This document shows positions 35,668 through 44,295 of a stretch of DNA of 64,000 nt, one piece after another. Positions within the stretch are counted from its first letter, which is position 1, and every line of letters starts with the position of its first letter. The notes beneath the pieces are model-generated. The model made no database searches and was not told the DNA's origin. It saw only the letters and a list, made by a program, of their open reading frames with translations. A program made the position numbers and the translations under genes. The stretch comes from Flavobacterium collinsii (GTDB lineage Bacteria > Bacteroidota > Bacteroidia > Flavobacteriales > Flavobacteriaceae): positions 24,051 to 88,050 of the forward strand of contig NZ_CADCST010000096.1 in assembly GCF_902804485.1 (NCBI RefSeq), given 5' to 3'.

Positions 35668-35943
35668 TTAAACAATTTCGGCGCTTAATCCGGCTTCCAA
35701 AAGTTGTGTACATTGCGGTTTTAACTTGTCCATAGGGCCTGTTTTTACAGTGCATTTCCCGTTGTAATGTACAATCAGGGAACATTGTTCTGCCTGCTCC
35801 GGCGTATGGCTGCAAACACGCATTAAGGTGTCAATTACATGATCAAAAGTGTTTACATCGTCGTTGTAAACAATGATTTCATTATTGAAACCCGTCGCTT
35901 CCTTTTCGCGAACTCTTTCTCTTACTTTTTCTTTAGTACTCAT
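35668..35943 (-). CDS. clpS: ATP-dependent Clp protease adaptor ClpS
   Basis: 91 residues. The ClpS core is present: IVYNDDVNTFDHVIDTLMRV, with the Asp-Asp that contacts N-end-rule residues, and the ClpA/C-binding end (CSLIVHYNGKCTVKTG). It hands proteins with destabilising N-termini to the Clp protease. It follows prmA on the same strand by 122 bp, a common Bacteroidota arrangement. The N-terminal tail is short and charged. Confidence 0.95.
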   Translation of the reverse strand: MSTKEKVRERVREKEATGFNNEIIVYNDDVNTFDHVIDTLMRVCSHTPEQAEQCSLIVHYNGKCTVKTGPMDKLKPQCTQLLEAGLSAEIV

Positions 35944-36065
35944 TTTTTTACGTTTTTGTACTGTTGTGAATTACTAATTTTTTTGGCACATAGTACACAG
36001 ATTAATCAAAATTTAAAAAATAAAATAAAACCTGTGAACTGTTTAATAAACAGATAATTAACTAT

Positions 36066-36899
36066 CTAATTTACGTATTTTAATGAAACCCAGTTATTTC
36101 TTTGAAACTTTTTAACATAAGTTAAACCTTTTTCGGTGCAGGAAGCATCGATAAACGGAATGTCTTCTTCATAAAAACCGCTTAAAAGCAGTATTCCATT
36201 TGGATTTAAACATTCAACATAACTTTGCATATCGTTCAGCAAGATATTTCGGTTAATGTTGGCAATGATTAAATCGTATTTTTTTCCGGCCAATAAAGCA
36301 GCGTCGCCTTCATAAACGGAGATGTGTTTGCAATTATTGCGTTCGGCATTTTCGATTGAATTAAGGTAACACCAGTTGTCGATATCAATCGCGTCGATTG
36401 GCTGAGCACCTTTCATTTCGGCCAGAATTGCTAAAATTGCAGTTCCGCAACCCATATCCAGCGTTTTCAAACCTTCAAGATTAATTTCCAGTAAATGTTG
36501 GATCATCATGTGTGTGGTTTCATGATGTCCTGTTCCAAAACTCATTTTGGGTTCAATTACAATATCAAATTCAGCATCCGTTTTCTCGTGAAAAGGAGCA
36601 CGAACATGGCATTTTCCATCTACATCAATGGCTTCAAAATTCTTTTCCCATTCTTCATTCCAGTTCACCTGATCGATTTCTTCAATCGTATATTCGATTT
36701 TAAATTCTTCAGATTGTAAAATATAAATGTCGTCCAGAATATTCTCGTCCCATAAATCTTTTTTTACAAAAGCCGAAATTCCGTTTTCAGTTTCTGTAAA
36801 AGTCTCAAACGCTTTTTCGCCTAATTCAGCAATTAAAATTTCTGAACCCGGTTCTTTTGGTTCAACCGTAAAATGGTACCCTAAATATATATTCGACAT
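36066..36899 (-). CDS. prmA: Ribosomal protein L11 methyltransferase
   Basis: 277 residues. An N-terminal substrate-recognition domain is followed by a class I methyltransferase domain with VIEPKMSFGTGHHETTHMM, LDMGCGTAILAILAEMKGA (SAM-binding) and YDLIIANINRNILL (the NxN active-site motif as ANINRN). It trimethylates L11 in the ribosome. A CAAAGGTA sequence at 36914-36921 is the complement of TACCTTTG, a good -7 box. prmA, clpS and tpiA are commonly close in this group; here an unrelated two-gene unit separates prmA from tpiA. Confidence 0.95.
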   Translation of the reverse strand: MSNIYLGYHFTVEPKEPGSEILIAELGEKAFETFTETENGISAFVKKDLWDENILDDIYILQSEEFKIEYTIEEIDQVNWNEEWEKNFEAIDVDGKCHVRAPFHEKTDAEFDIVIEPKMSFGTGHHETTHMMIQHLLEINLEGLKTLDMGCGTAILAILAEMKGAQPIDAIDIDNWCYLNSIENAERNNCKHISVYEGDAALLAGKKYDLIIANINRNILLNDMQSYVECLNPNGILLLSGFYEEDIPFIDASCTEKGLTYVKKFQRNNWVSLKYVN

Positions 36900-36913
36900 A
36901 AATAATTTTTTTG

Positions 36914-36921
36914 CAAAGGTA
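36914..36921 (-). promoter_or_regulatory. -7 box (TACCTTTG) of prmA
   Basis: The minus strand reads TACCTTTG, giving a start near 36907 and a very short leader to the ATG at 36899. It lies in a 113-bp gap shared with a divergent promoter at 36978. Confidence 0.55.
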
Positions 36922-36977
36922 AGAATACAAAGCAGAAGTTGTTCATAAATAATCTACATCCTTACCTTAATTAATGT

Positions 36978-36985
36978 TAATTTTG
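36978..36985 (+). promoter_or_regulatory. -7 box (TAATTTTG) of the two-gene unit
   Basis: TAATTTTG matches TAnnTTTG and predicts a start near 36992, about 20 bases before the ATG at 37013. It overlaps the alternative reading from 36974, which is therefore rejected. Confidence 0.55.
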
Positions 36986-37012
36986 ATTAGAATTTGTAAG
37001 GATTTTAAAAAT

Positions 37013-38149
37013 ATGAAGAATATCATTTTTATTTTGCTCTTTGTGGTACTTAATGGAGCAACTTGTGAAAAGGAACATGAAGTTGTGAGATCGTTTTGTT
37101 ATTGGAAAACAGATTTAAATTTCGAAAAGACAGAAGATTCTTTAATCAGGGATTTGAAGGTAAAACATTTATACGTTCGTTTTTTTGATGTCGATTGGAA
37201 TCCTTATGCGAAAGAACCTTTGCCGGTTGCGACAATACTGGATATCAGATTAAATGAAAGCAATCCTGAAATTACACCAAGTATTTTTATTACCAATGAA
37301 GTGGTTCTGCAATCCAATAAAAAACAACTGGACAGTCTGGCCGCAAGAATTGCAAAGCGCATTGAACAGGTTGGAACAAAAATGAACGAGACAAAGGCCG
37401 AGAAAACTGCCAGTGCGATTGTTTATCCAAAGGATTATTACAAACAGGAACACCGCAAGCAGTTGAATTACGATTCAGTAAAATCAATTGAAATGACCAA
37501 ATTAAAAGTGGATTTCAAAGAAATTTTGATTGATTGTGACTGGTCGGAAAAATCAAAGGACAATTATTTTTATTTACTAAAGCAAATCAAGAAGAAATAT
37601 CCCGCTACTCCGGTTTCGGCTACCATTAGACTTTGGCAGTATAAATATGTTTCAAAAGCGGGTGTTCCGCCAGTGGACAAAGGTTTGTTAATGTGTTACA
37701 ATATCACAAAGCCGGAAGAATTTACTAGCAAAAACTCTATAGGAACCAGCGAAGAATTAGCACAATATATAACGCATGATAAATATTCGTTAAAGCTTGA
37801 TATTGCTTTACCATTGTACAGTTGGGCAGTGGTTTTTAGAGGAAATCAGTTTAAGGGAATTTTATCAGATTACGATAGGATTCAAAGTGATACCATTAAA
37901 TTAAAAAAAATGTCAGATTCTAAATATTTGCTGCAGGACGATATTTTGGTTGGACAGACTTATTTGAGAAACGGCGATGAAATAAGAATCGAGAAAATTT
38001 CAGAAAACGAACTTGATAAGATGATCTCGATTGTAAAGAATAAAATTCCAATTGACAATCAGACCAAAGTGACGTTTTTTTCTTTTGATAAAAAATACAT
38101 CAATGATTATGGAACCCAAAATATATCCGGTTACTATGCGCGTTTTTAG
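37013..38149 (+). CDS. Hypothetical secreted protein, first gene of an unknown pair
   Basis: 378 residues from the ATG at 37013, which begins a signal peptide (MKNIIFILLFVVLNGATC); the Cys may be lipidated although the lipobox is not ideal. I do not recognise the family. The order of strand- and helix-like stretches (HLYVRFFDVDWNP, EILIDCDWSEKSKDNYFYLL, LLMCYNITKP, IALPLYSWAVVFRG) resembles a TIM barrel of the kind seen in glycosidase-like proteins, with many Asp, Trp and Tyr residues, but I see no diagnostic motif. Its end overlaps the next gene by 14 bp, so the two are translationally coupled. Confidence 0.7.
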   Translation: MKNIIFILLFVVLNGATCEKEHEVVRSFCYWKTDLNFEKTEDSLIRDLKVKHLYVRFFDVDWNPYAKEPLPVATILDIRLNESNPEITPSIFITNEVVLQSNKKQLDSLAARIAKRIEQVGTKMNETKAEKTASAIVYPKDYYKQEHRKQLNYDSVKSIEMTKLKVDFKEILIDCDWSEKSKDNYFYLLKQIKKKYPATPVSATIRLWQYKYVSKAGVPPVDKGLLMCYNITKPEEFTSKNSIGTSEELAQYITHDKYSLKLDIALPLYSWAVVFRGNQFKGILSDYDRIQSDTIKLKKMSDSKYLLQDDILVGQTYLRNGDEIRIEKISENELDKMISIVKNKIPIDNQTKVTFFSFDKKYINDYGTQNISGYYARF

Positions 38150-40451
38150 CAGTTTACTTTTTGTTTTAAGTGTTCAGGTCTCTTTGGCCTGTGGATGGAG
38201 TGTTTCGCCGGAAACCAGCAGGTTAGTTTTGTTCAAAGCACAAAGGGAAGGTTTCTTTAAGCTGACACCCTTTTATTATTCGGCAGATAATTATTATGCA
38301 ACTAATACCGTTTCAGGGGTTGATCAGGAGTTGAATTGTATAGAATGGACAAAAAAACTGGGCAGCCAGGTCAATCCAAAAGACGTACACATTATTTTAT
38401 ACGAAACAGATGCCGAGACATTTGAAACGGCTTATGAAACCAGGTCACTAAAAAAGGTTTTTGAAAAGAATAGTTTTATTGAAGCGCTGGTATTATCTAG
38501 AAATAAAGCACTCTTACACTATATTTTGTTTGCTAAAAAATTGGAGTACAACAGCAATACCGATGTAAAATGGGAGTCCTGGGACACCGTGAGCTATGAT
38601 AGTAAAGATCATAAACTAGCTGAGGTTGGAGATTTTGAAAAGAAAATCAGGACTGCAAGAGACCCCTTTTTAAAGCAGCGTTATGCCTTTTTAATGTTGA
38701 GGTATAGTTTTTATGCTTCTGATAAGGAAGAGGTAATTCGTTTGTATGATACTTATTTCACAGATTATAAAAACACTATTCTAGAGCCCTGGGCTTTGTA
38801 TTATAAGGCTTTATGTATTGAAAATTTGCCTTTGCAGAATTATTTGTTGAGTAAAGTTTTTGCTTCCTGTGAAGAAAAATCGTTTGCTGTTGTACAGCAC
38901 TATAACTGGAAATTGACCACAGAGACTTTGGCATTGGCTCAAAATGACGAGGAGCGAAGTGTGATTTTGGCTATTGAAAGTTTACGCAATCCCGCACCGG
39001 ATTTGAAAACGATTCAGGAAGTGTATAAAGGGAACCCGAATAGCTTGTATTTGAGTTTTTTGATTGGAAGAGAAGTTAACAAACTCGAAGACTGGATTTT
39101 TACCCCTATGTATACCAATGACGGAACCCCTTCGGTTGTTTTTGATAGTACCAGCTGGTACGAAAATTACGCGAAAGCAAAAGATGAAAATTTTAATAAA
39201 GACATTTTGTACTTAAGAGAGTTAGAGTATTTTCTAATTTCTATCCGGGAACAGACCTCGGGAGAGCAAAAAGACTATATCACGGCGGCAATTGCCCAAC
39301 TTTGTTTTATTGATGACGATATTGATTCGGGAAAAAAATACACCAATATGATTTCTGATAAAGCCAATCCTTCGATACAAATGCAGAAGAATATACAATT
39401 GGCGTTGGTTTCTTTAAAGCAAGATGATTTGAAGAACGAAAAAGTTCAAAACCAACTTTTCCAATACTTTGATTCCGTAGAAAATCTGATAGAAAAGGAC
39501 CATGGGGTGTTTAAGAATTTATATAGTTTGTACCGAATTGCCAGTGTCGATTTTGCCAAACAAGGCGATCGTGTCACGGCGGGTTTGTTAGCTATGAAGT
39601 CGGATATTAAAAACGAAGGAGAATATTCCGCATACGGCGGGACACCTTATTATTACAATTATATTGGTCATTTTGACAGGAATAATGCTACTACAGCTGA
39701 TATAGACCGTTTGATAGCGCTACAGGAGAAAAAAGATAAAACACCTTTTGAAACCTATATTTGTTTAGGGACCATGGCACCAAATGTCAATTATTATAGA
39801 GACCTGAAAGGAACTATTGCATTCCGAAATAATGATTTAGAACTGGCTTATAAAACTTTTGCGAGTATGCCACAAGATTTTTGGGAGAAAAACTACGCGT
39901 ATAAAGATTATTTGAATGAAAACCCATTTCTGCCTAAAATCCTGCAAACGGCAGAAGAACGTAAATTTAATTATCGTTTTAATAAGACCGATTTTATAGC
40001 GCAGCTGATTCAGTTAAAAAAACAAAATACGGCAGCAAGCAATCTGAAACTGGCACATGCCTATTTTAATGTTTCGTATTTGGGGAATTCCTGGATGATG
40101 ACTGCTTACGACTGGACATCGGGAGCATCCTATGTGGATTATGTGTATGGGGACAATTCAGAAAATGAAAAGAAATATCAGAAAGGTAATTATTATAATT
40201 TAAAGATGGCCAAAATGTACTATGAAAAAGCTTTGAAGATGTCTAAAAACAATAACGAAAAAGCTTTGGCTAGTTTAATGATTTTTGAATGTAATTATTA
40301 CGATCATTATGCCAATTTAGTTTCGGCGGAAGAAGAAGAGAAGAACCCGTTTAAAGCAGGGCAGGAGCTGTTTAATTTTTATTCGGTGTATCGAAAAACA
40401 ACCGCTTTTCAAAAGTACAATTGCCCGCTCTTGAAAGCATATCTTAAGTAA
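38136..40451 (+). CDS. Hypothetical large secreted helical-repeat protein, second gene of an unknown pair
   Basis: 771 residues from the ATG at 38136, which begins the signal peptide MRVFSSLLFVLSVQVSLACG; the TTG at 38085 adds 17 residues ahead of it. The mature protein is strongly helical with TPR-like stretches (RYAFLMLRYSFYASDKEEVI, GTIAFRNNDLELAYKTFASM, YYNLKMAKMYYEKALKM). I do not recognise a named family. It overlaps the upstream gene by 14 bp and ends at a bidirectional terminator, so the pair is a closed operon. Probably a periplasmic or surface assembly factor or binding protein; this is a guess from architecture only. Confidence 0.72.
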   Translation: MRVFSSLLFVLSVQVSLACGWSVSPETSRLVLFKAQREGFFKLTPFYYSADNYYATNTVSGVDQELNCIEWTKKLGSQVNPKDVHIILYETDAETFETAYETRSLKKVFEKNSFIEALVLSRNKALLHYILFAKKLEYNSNTDVKWESWDTVSYDSKDHKLAEVGDFEKKIRTARDPFLKQRYAFLMLRYSFYASDKEEVIRLYDTYFTDYKNTILEPWALYYKALCIENLPLQNYLLSKVFASCEEKSFAVVQHYNWKLTTETLALAQNDEERSVILAIESLRNPAPDLKTIQEVYKGNPNSLYLSFLIGREVNKLEDWIFTPMYTNDGTPSVVFDSTSWYENYAKAKDENFNKDILYLRELEYFLISIREQTSGEQKDYITAAIAQLCFIDDDIDSGKKYTNMISDKANPSIQMQKNIQLALVSLKQDDLKNEKVQNQLFQYFDSVENLIEKDHGVFKNLYSLYRIASVDFAKQGDRVTAGLLAMKSDIKNEGEYSAYGGTPYYYNYIGHFDRNNATTADIDRLIALQEKKDKTPFETYICLGTMAPNVNYYRDLKGTIAFRNNDLELAYKTFASMPQDFWEKNYAYKDYLNENPFLPKILQTAEERKFNYRFNKTDFIAQLIQLKKQNTAASNLKLAHAYFNVSYLGNSWMMTAYDWTSGASYVDYVYGDNSENEKKYQKGNYYNLKMAKMYYEKALKMSKNNNEKALASLMIFECNYYDHYANLVSAEEEEKNPFKAGQELFNFYSVYRKTTAFQKYNCPLLKAYLK

Positions 40452-40470
40452 TTTAGGAAAGAGTTGATAT

Positions 40471-40500
40471 AAAAAAAGCGTTCTTATGAACGCTTTTTTT
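40471..40500. terminator. Bidirectional intrinsic terminator
   Basis: AAAAAAAGCGTTC (40471-40483) is perfectly complementary to GAACGCTTTTTTT (40488-40500) around TTAT. The A and T runs on the two sides allow termination of both the plus-strand pair and the minus-strand tpiA gene. Confidence 0.92.
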
Positions 40501-40549
40501 ATAAGGTACTAAGCAATTAGAGTGTCTAATTACCTAATTGTCTCATTAT

Positions 40550-41302
40550 CTAAATAGCAGTAACAATAGCTAAAAAGTCATCCGCTTTTAAAGCAGCTCC
40601 TCCAATTAAACCTCCGTCTACGTCTGGTTTAGAGAAGATTTCTTTAGCGTTTTCCGGTTTAACAGAACCTCCGTAAAGAATAGATACTTCGTCAGCGATA
40701 TCAGCTCCAAATGCTTTGCGAACTACCTCTCTGATAAATTCGTGCATTTCTTGTGCTTGCTCCGGTGAAGCAGTTTCTCCTGTTCCAATCGCCCAAACTG
40801 GCTCATAAGCCAAAACAATTTTAGACCATGATTCTTTTGCAATGTGGAACAATCCGTCACGCAATTGATTTTCAACAATATTAAAGTGATTGTCTGATTG
40901 ACGATCTTTTAATTCTTCTCCAAAACAGAAAATTACGGTCATGTCATGTTTCAGGGCAGTGTCTACTTTATTAGCAATTAAGGCATCTGTTTCGTGAAAA
41001 ATTGCTCTACGTTCAGAGTGACCAAGAATTACCGTATTAACCCCTACACTTGTTAACATGTCAGCAGAAATTTCTCCTGTAAATGCACCACCTTCAGCTT
41101 GGTGAACGTTTTGCGCAGCAACACCAATAGTTGTGTTTTTTAATTTAGCTACTGCAGCCTGCAAATTTACAAAAGTTGGTGCTACAATTACTTGAGCAGT
41201 AGTTTTTGCAGGTATTTTAGCAATTAGTTCTGTTAATAGTTCCTCAGTTTGTGGGGCGTTTTTATGCATTTTCCAGTTTCCTGCAACAATCTTTTTTCTC
41301 AT
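40550..41302 (-). CDS. tpiA: Triosephosphate isomerase
   Basis: 250 residues, full length. It interconverts dihydroxyacetone phosphate and glyceraldehyde 3-phosphate. It begins RKKIVAGNWKMHKN (substrate-binding Asn and Lys), and carries LGHSERR (catalytic His), the catalytic Glu in VLAYEPVWAIGTG, and the phosphate-binding ends LYGGSV and GGLIGGAAL. It lies in the conserved minus-strand set DUF1599, BT_3928-like, tlpA-like, tpiA. Confidence 0.98.
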   Translation of the reverse strand: MRKKIVAGNWKMHKNAPQTEELLTELIAKIPAKTTAQVIVAPTFVNLQAAVAKLKNTTIGVAAQNVHQAEGGAFTGEISADMLTSVGVNTVILGHSERRAIFHETDALIANKVDTALKHDMTVIFCFGEELKDRQSDNHFNIVENQLRDGLFHIAKESWSKIVLAYEPVWAIGTGETASPEQAQEMHEFIREVVRKAFGADIADEVSILYGGSVKPENAKEIFSKPDVDGGLIGGAALKADDFLAIVTAI

Positions 41303-41374
41303 TTTGGTAGTTTTTATTTTTTTGCTTTTATTTTTTTGAAATGTATCATTGCAAGTGCAATTGATGTTGAGGTT

Positions 41375-41869
41375 TTATTGTAAACCTTTTAAAGTTCCAT
41401 TGATTTTATCAAAATCTTTTTCAATGGCGCGGTAGAGCACAATTTTTCCTTTTTTGTCTACAATGATGTATCTTGGAATCCAGTCTAAGTCAATTGCTTT
41501 TCCGAAGACACCTTTCATACCGTCGTTCATCATAAAATGATCGCCTTTTAACTCGTGTTTTTCGATTCCTGCTTTCCATTTATCCGCAGTTTTATCTGCT
41601 GAAAGGAATAAGTACGAAACTTCAGGATTATTGGCTTGTAACTCTTTTAAGTGAGGCATCGCTTTTACACAGTCACCACACCAGGAAGCCCAAACTTCAA
41701 TGACCAAAGTTTTACCTTTGTATTTTTTTAAAATGTTTTTGAAAGCAACCTGACTTCCATCAGTTGCTAATAATTTTTCAGACAAAGCTTCTTTAGAAAA
41801 ACTCGTTTTCTGCGCTTGTGAGCATGAAAAATTAATAAATGCAATAAGGATTAGCGTTATTTGTTTCAT
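41375..41869 (-). CDS. TlpA-like thioredoxin-fold lipoprotein
   Basis: 164 residues. Lipobox NFSC (Cys16). Thioredoxin-fold core with the active site WCGDC (Cys64, Cys67) in VIEVWASWCGDCVKAMPHL and a cis-Pro in DWIPRYIIVD. It should reduce or oxidise disulfides on the outer face of a membrane. It has its own promoter (TTTG-N18-TAACTTTG at 41889-41918 on the minus strand) and a 437-bp gap upstream, so it is not tightly joined to the BT_3928-like gene. Confidence 0.93.
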   Translation of the reverse strand: MKQITLILIAFINFSCSQAQKTSFSKEALSEKLLATDGSQVAFKNILKKYKGKTLVIEVWASWCGDCVKAMPHLKELQANNPEVSYLFLSADKTADKWKAGIEKHELKGDHFMMNDGMKGVFGKAIDLDWIPRYIIVDKKGKIVLYRAIEKDFDKINGTLKGLQ

Positions 41870-41888
41870 AGAGGTAAATGATTTTGAA

Positions 41889-41918
41889 CAAAGTTAAACA
41901 AACAATTCGAAAGCCAAA
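41889..41918 (-). promoter_or_regulatory. Promoter of the tlpA-like gene
   Basis: The minus strand reads TTTG (41918-41915), 18 bp, then TAACTTTG (41896-41889), close to the Bacteroidota consensus. A start near 41882 gives a leader of about 13 bases. Confidence 0.7.
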
Positions 41919-42229
41919 TGGAGATTAACAAAAATTGAAGAGTCGTTTGTTTTATCACAAATGTGTCGATTTCGGTTAGAAAAAGAGGAATGAAATCGTA
42001 ATAGTTGGGGCAATAGACTTCAAATCGGAGTAGATTTTTGGGAATAAATCTTTAAGAAAACCAAAAAGGGAAAACTTTTTTCGAGAGAGTATGTTTTTGA
42101 CGGTTAGAAAACGTCAGATCAGATCAAAATAAAGTCTCCTGTAAACTCTGATTTAGAAGATATTCTTCGCTTTATAAAATGCAAATTTTGAAAACGTTTA
42201 GATGTTTTTGAGCACTTGTTCAAAAGGAG
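41919..42229. other. Non-coding gap with no recognised gene
   Basis: Part of the 437-bp gap between the tlpA-like start and the BT_3928-like stop. No reading frame of credible length or codon use is present on either strand, and no member of the window's repeat families is obvious. A short GACG/CGTC inverted repeat occurs near 42100-42115. The gap could hold a decayed gene or small RNA, but nothing positive supports this. Confidence 0.5.
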
Positions 42230-42269
42230 TAAAAAAGAAAAGTCCACAAAGTGATGAAACTTTGCGGAC
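42230..42269 (-). terminator. Intrinsic terminator of the BT_3928-like gene
   Basis: On the minus strand GTCCGCAAAGT pairs with ACTTTGTGGAC (one mismatch; 42242-42252 and 42259-42269) around a 6-base loop and runs into CTTTTCTTTTTT at 42241-42230. It lies about 38 bp after the stop. Confidence 0.82.
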
Positions 42270-42306
42270 TTTGTAAATTCTTGTAATCTTGCGGTTGAAG
42301 CAAGGT

Positions 42307-43407
42307 TTATAACTTTAAATCGTCAACATCATTATAATGTACTTTTTGAACTACAGTTCCTTTTTGAAGCACTACAATACTTGGATTGGCTCTTTCGATT
42401 GTTTTTAGAGTAGTTGCATCACAGAAATAGAAATCAACATCTAAACCGTATTGTTTTTTGACTTTTGCAATTTCATCAGGACCCGAAGCCGTCATTGCAA
42501 TTACTTTATAGCCTTTTGTTTTAGCTTCTTTGTTTATACCTTCCAGTTTTTTCATTCCTTCAGGATTAGAAAGTGTTAAATCATAGGTCACAAATACTAA
42601 TAATTTAGGTTCTTTAAGCAATTCTTCTTTGTAATCAGAATCATCTTTAGTCATCGTAAAATCATGAATTGGCGGTACATAACCTTCCGTAATGACTTTG
42701 TCCTTTCGGTCTACAAACGTAGCACCTTCCGGAATGTTCATCAGGTCTTTTTCCGAGAATTCTTTGTCAACACCGTTTACTTTGTAGATAAAAATCATTT
42801 CAACAACCGACTTTGGAGCACCTTCAGGGATTTCCATTCCCTTCTCTATATTACTTCCTACTTTGTACGGACGGAAATCTTTGATTGGATTGTGGTTGAG
42901 TACCCAAACAGCCATGATAACACACAAAATAATGCTTATCAAAGTTAGAATATTGGTAATAAATTTTGAAAATAAAGGTTTTACTAATTTTTTATTGATG
43001 AACAATATCAGAATAAAGAAAAGTAAAACAATATCTTTTGTGAAAGATTGCCAAGGGGTTAAGTGTAAAGCATCTCCAAAACATCCACAGTCTTTTACAA
43101 CATCAAAATAAGCAGAGTAGAAGGTAAGGAACGTGAAGAAAACGATTAATAGCAACAAAGCCCAGATCGTAAGTTTTGATTTGTATCCTACCAATAACAT
43201 GACACCCAAAACCACTTCAAGAATCACTAAAAAGATCGCTAATCCTAATGCCAATGGCTCTAAAAAAGGCATATTGAAAACCGGCTCGCTAAAATATTCG
43301 GCTAATTTGTAAGAGAATCCAACGGGATCGTTTAGTTTGATTAATCCCGAAATAATAAATAATACTCCGACAAATAATCTTGAGAATTGGGTAATGATGT
43401 TTTTCAT
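42307..43407 (-). CDS. BT_3928-family membrane protein (DoxX/MauE-like plus thioredoxin-like domain)
   Basis: 366 residues. Four membrane helices in the N-terminal 150 residues form a DoxX/MauE-like domain with a DCGCFGDAL motif of the kind seen in MauE and VKOR-related proteins. One more helix (about 155-170) precedes a C-terminal thioredoxin-like domain from about 240 that lacks a CxxC. The pairing suggests redox or quinone-linked chemistry in the inner membrane. The adjacent TlpA-like gene fits this. The name is that of the Bacteroides thetaiotaomicron family; biochemical role unknown. Confidence 0.87.
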   Translation of the reverse strand: MKNIITQFSRLFVGVLFIISGLIKLNDPVGFSYKLAEYFSEPVFNMPFLEPLALGLAIFLVILEVVLGVMLLVGYKSKLTIWALLLLIVFFTFLTFYSAYFDVVKDCGCFGDALHLTPWQSFTKDIVLLFFILILFINKKLVKPLFSKFITNILTLISIILCVIMAVWVLNHNPIKDFRPYKVGSNIEKGMEIPEGAPKSVVEMIFIYKVNGVDKEFSEKDLMNIPEGATFVDRKDKVITEGYVPPIHDFTMTKDDSDYKEELLKEPKLLVFVTYDLTLSNPEGMKKLEGINKEAKTKGYKVIAMTASGPDEIAKVKKQYGLDVDFYFCDATTLKTIERANPSIVVLQKGTVVQKVHYNDVDDLKL

Positions 43408-43486
43408 AGGGAAATAGTTAAGTTAAAACTCCAAATTTTAAGTTCCAAAATTTTGCTGGAAAGTTGGAATTTATTTATTGAAATTT

Positions 43487-44029
43487 CTATTTGTTTATAG
43501 GATTTAGAATTAAGGCAAAAACCGAATAATTAATCATATCCTGATAATTGGCATCAATACCTTCAGAAACCAGGGTTTTACCTTTATTATCTTCGATTTG
43601 TTTTACGCGAAGTATTTTTTGCAGAATCAGATCCGTCAGAGAACTTACGCGCATGTCACGCCAGGCTTCACCGTAATCATGGTTTTTGGCTTCCATTAAC
43701 TCCTTAGTCAGTTTAATTTTAGCATCGTACAATTCAGTTGCTTTTTCTACATCTAAATCTGGTTGATCTGCAACTCCAAGTTCTAACTGAATCAAAGCCA
43801 TGATAGAATAATTGATAATTCCGATAAATTCTCCTTTTTCGTCTTCATCAACTCTACGGACTTCATTTTCCTGTAAGCTTCTTATTCTTTGTGCTTTTAT
43901 GAATATCTGATCGGTTAACGATGGCAATCTTAAAATACGCCATGCACTGCCATAATCTTTCATTTTGTTAATAAACAAAGTACGGCAAACCGTAATTACA
44001 TTATCAAATTCAAGGGAAGTATTCTTCAT
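43487..44029 (-). CDS. DUF1599 domain protein
   Basis: 180 residues with two homologous halves, each containing a block of the form KMKDYGSAWRILRLPSLTDQ and KNHDYGEAWRDMRVSSLTDL, so the protein is an internal duplication. The family is conserved in Bacteroidota beside folP and tpiA, but its function is unknown to me. It is divergent from folP across a repeat-rich gap. A CAAAAATA at 44060-44067 complements a TATTTTTG -7 box, consistent with its own promoter. Confidence 0.88.
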   Translation of the reverse strand: MKNTSLEFDNVITVCRTLFINKMKDYGSAWRILRLPSLTDQIFIKAQRIRSLQENEVRRVDEDEKGEFIGIINYSIMALIQLELGVADQPDLDVEKATELYDAKIKLTKELMEAKNHDYGEAWRDMRVSSLTDLILQKILRVKQIEDNKGKTLVSEGIDANYQDMINYSVFALILNPINK

Positions 44030-44091
44030 TTATTGCTGTATATTTGCTAAAAATTTCTTCAAAAATAAGGATAATTTTTTAAGAGTTTCAA

Positions 44092-44280
44092 GTTTCGGGT
44101 TTTCTTTGTTTCAAGTTTTTTCTAAACAAAGTGTTAATACCAATAATCTGAAAGTTGAAAAGAATGTGAAAAGTTTCAGGTTTCAAGTTTCAAGTTTCAA
44201 GTTTCAGGTTTCAGGTTGGCGCAGATTGTGTAAGTTCCGGAATCTGAAATCTGAAACAAAGAAAACCAGAAACCTGAAAC
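44092..44280. repeat. GTTTCAAG-family inverted repeat between DUF1599 and folP
   Basis: The 22-base segment 44092-44113 (starts GTTTCGGGTTTTC) is complementary to 44252-44273 with two mismatches. Between them lie several tandem GTTTCAAG/GTTTCAGG units (about 44174-44217). The same words, inverted, are found at 10358-10382 and 30617-30681. It fills the 266-bp divergent gap, so promoters for both genes must lie in or beside it. Confidence 0.8.
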
Positions 44281-44295
44281 AAAAAAATAAAACAA

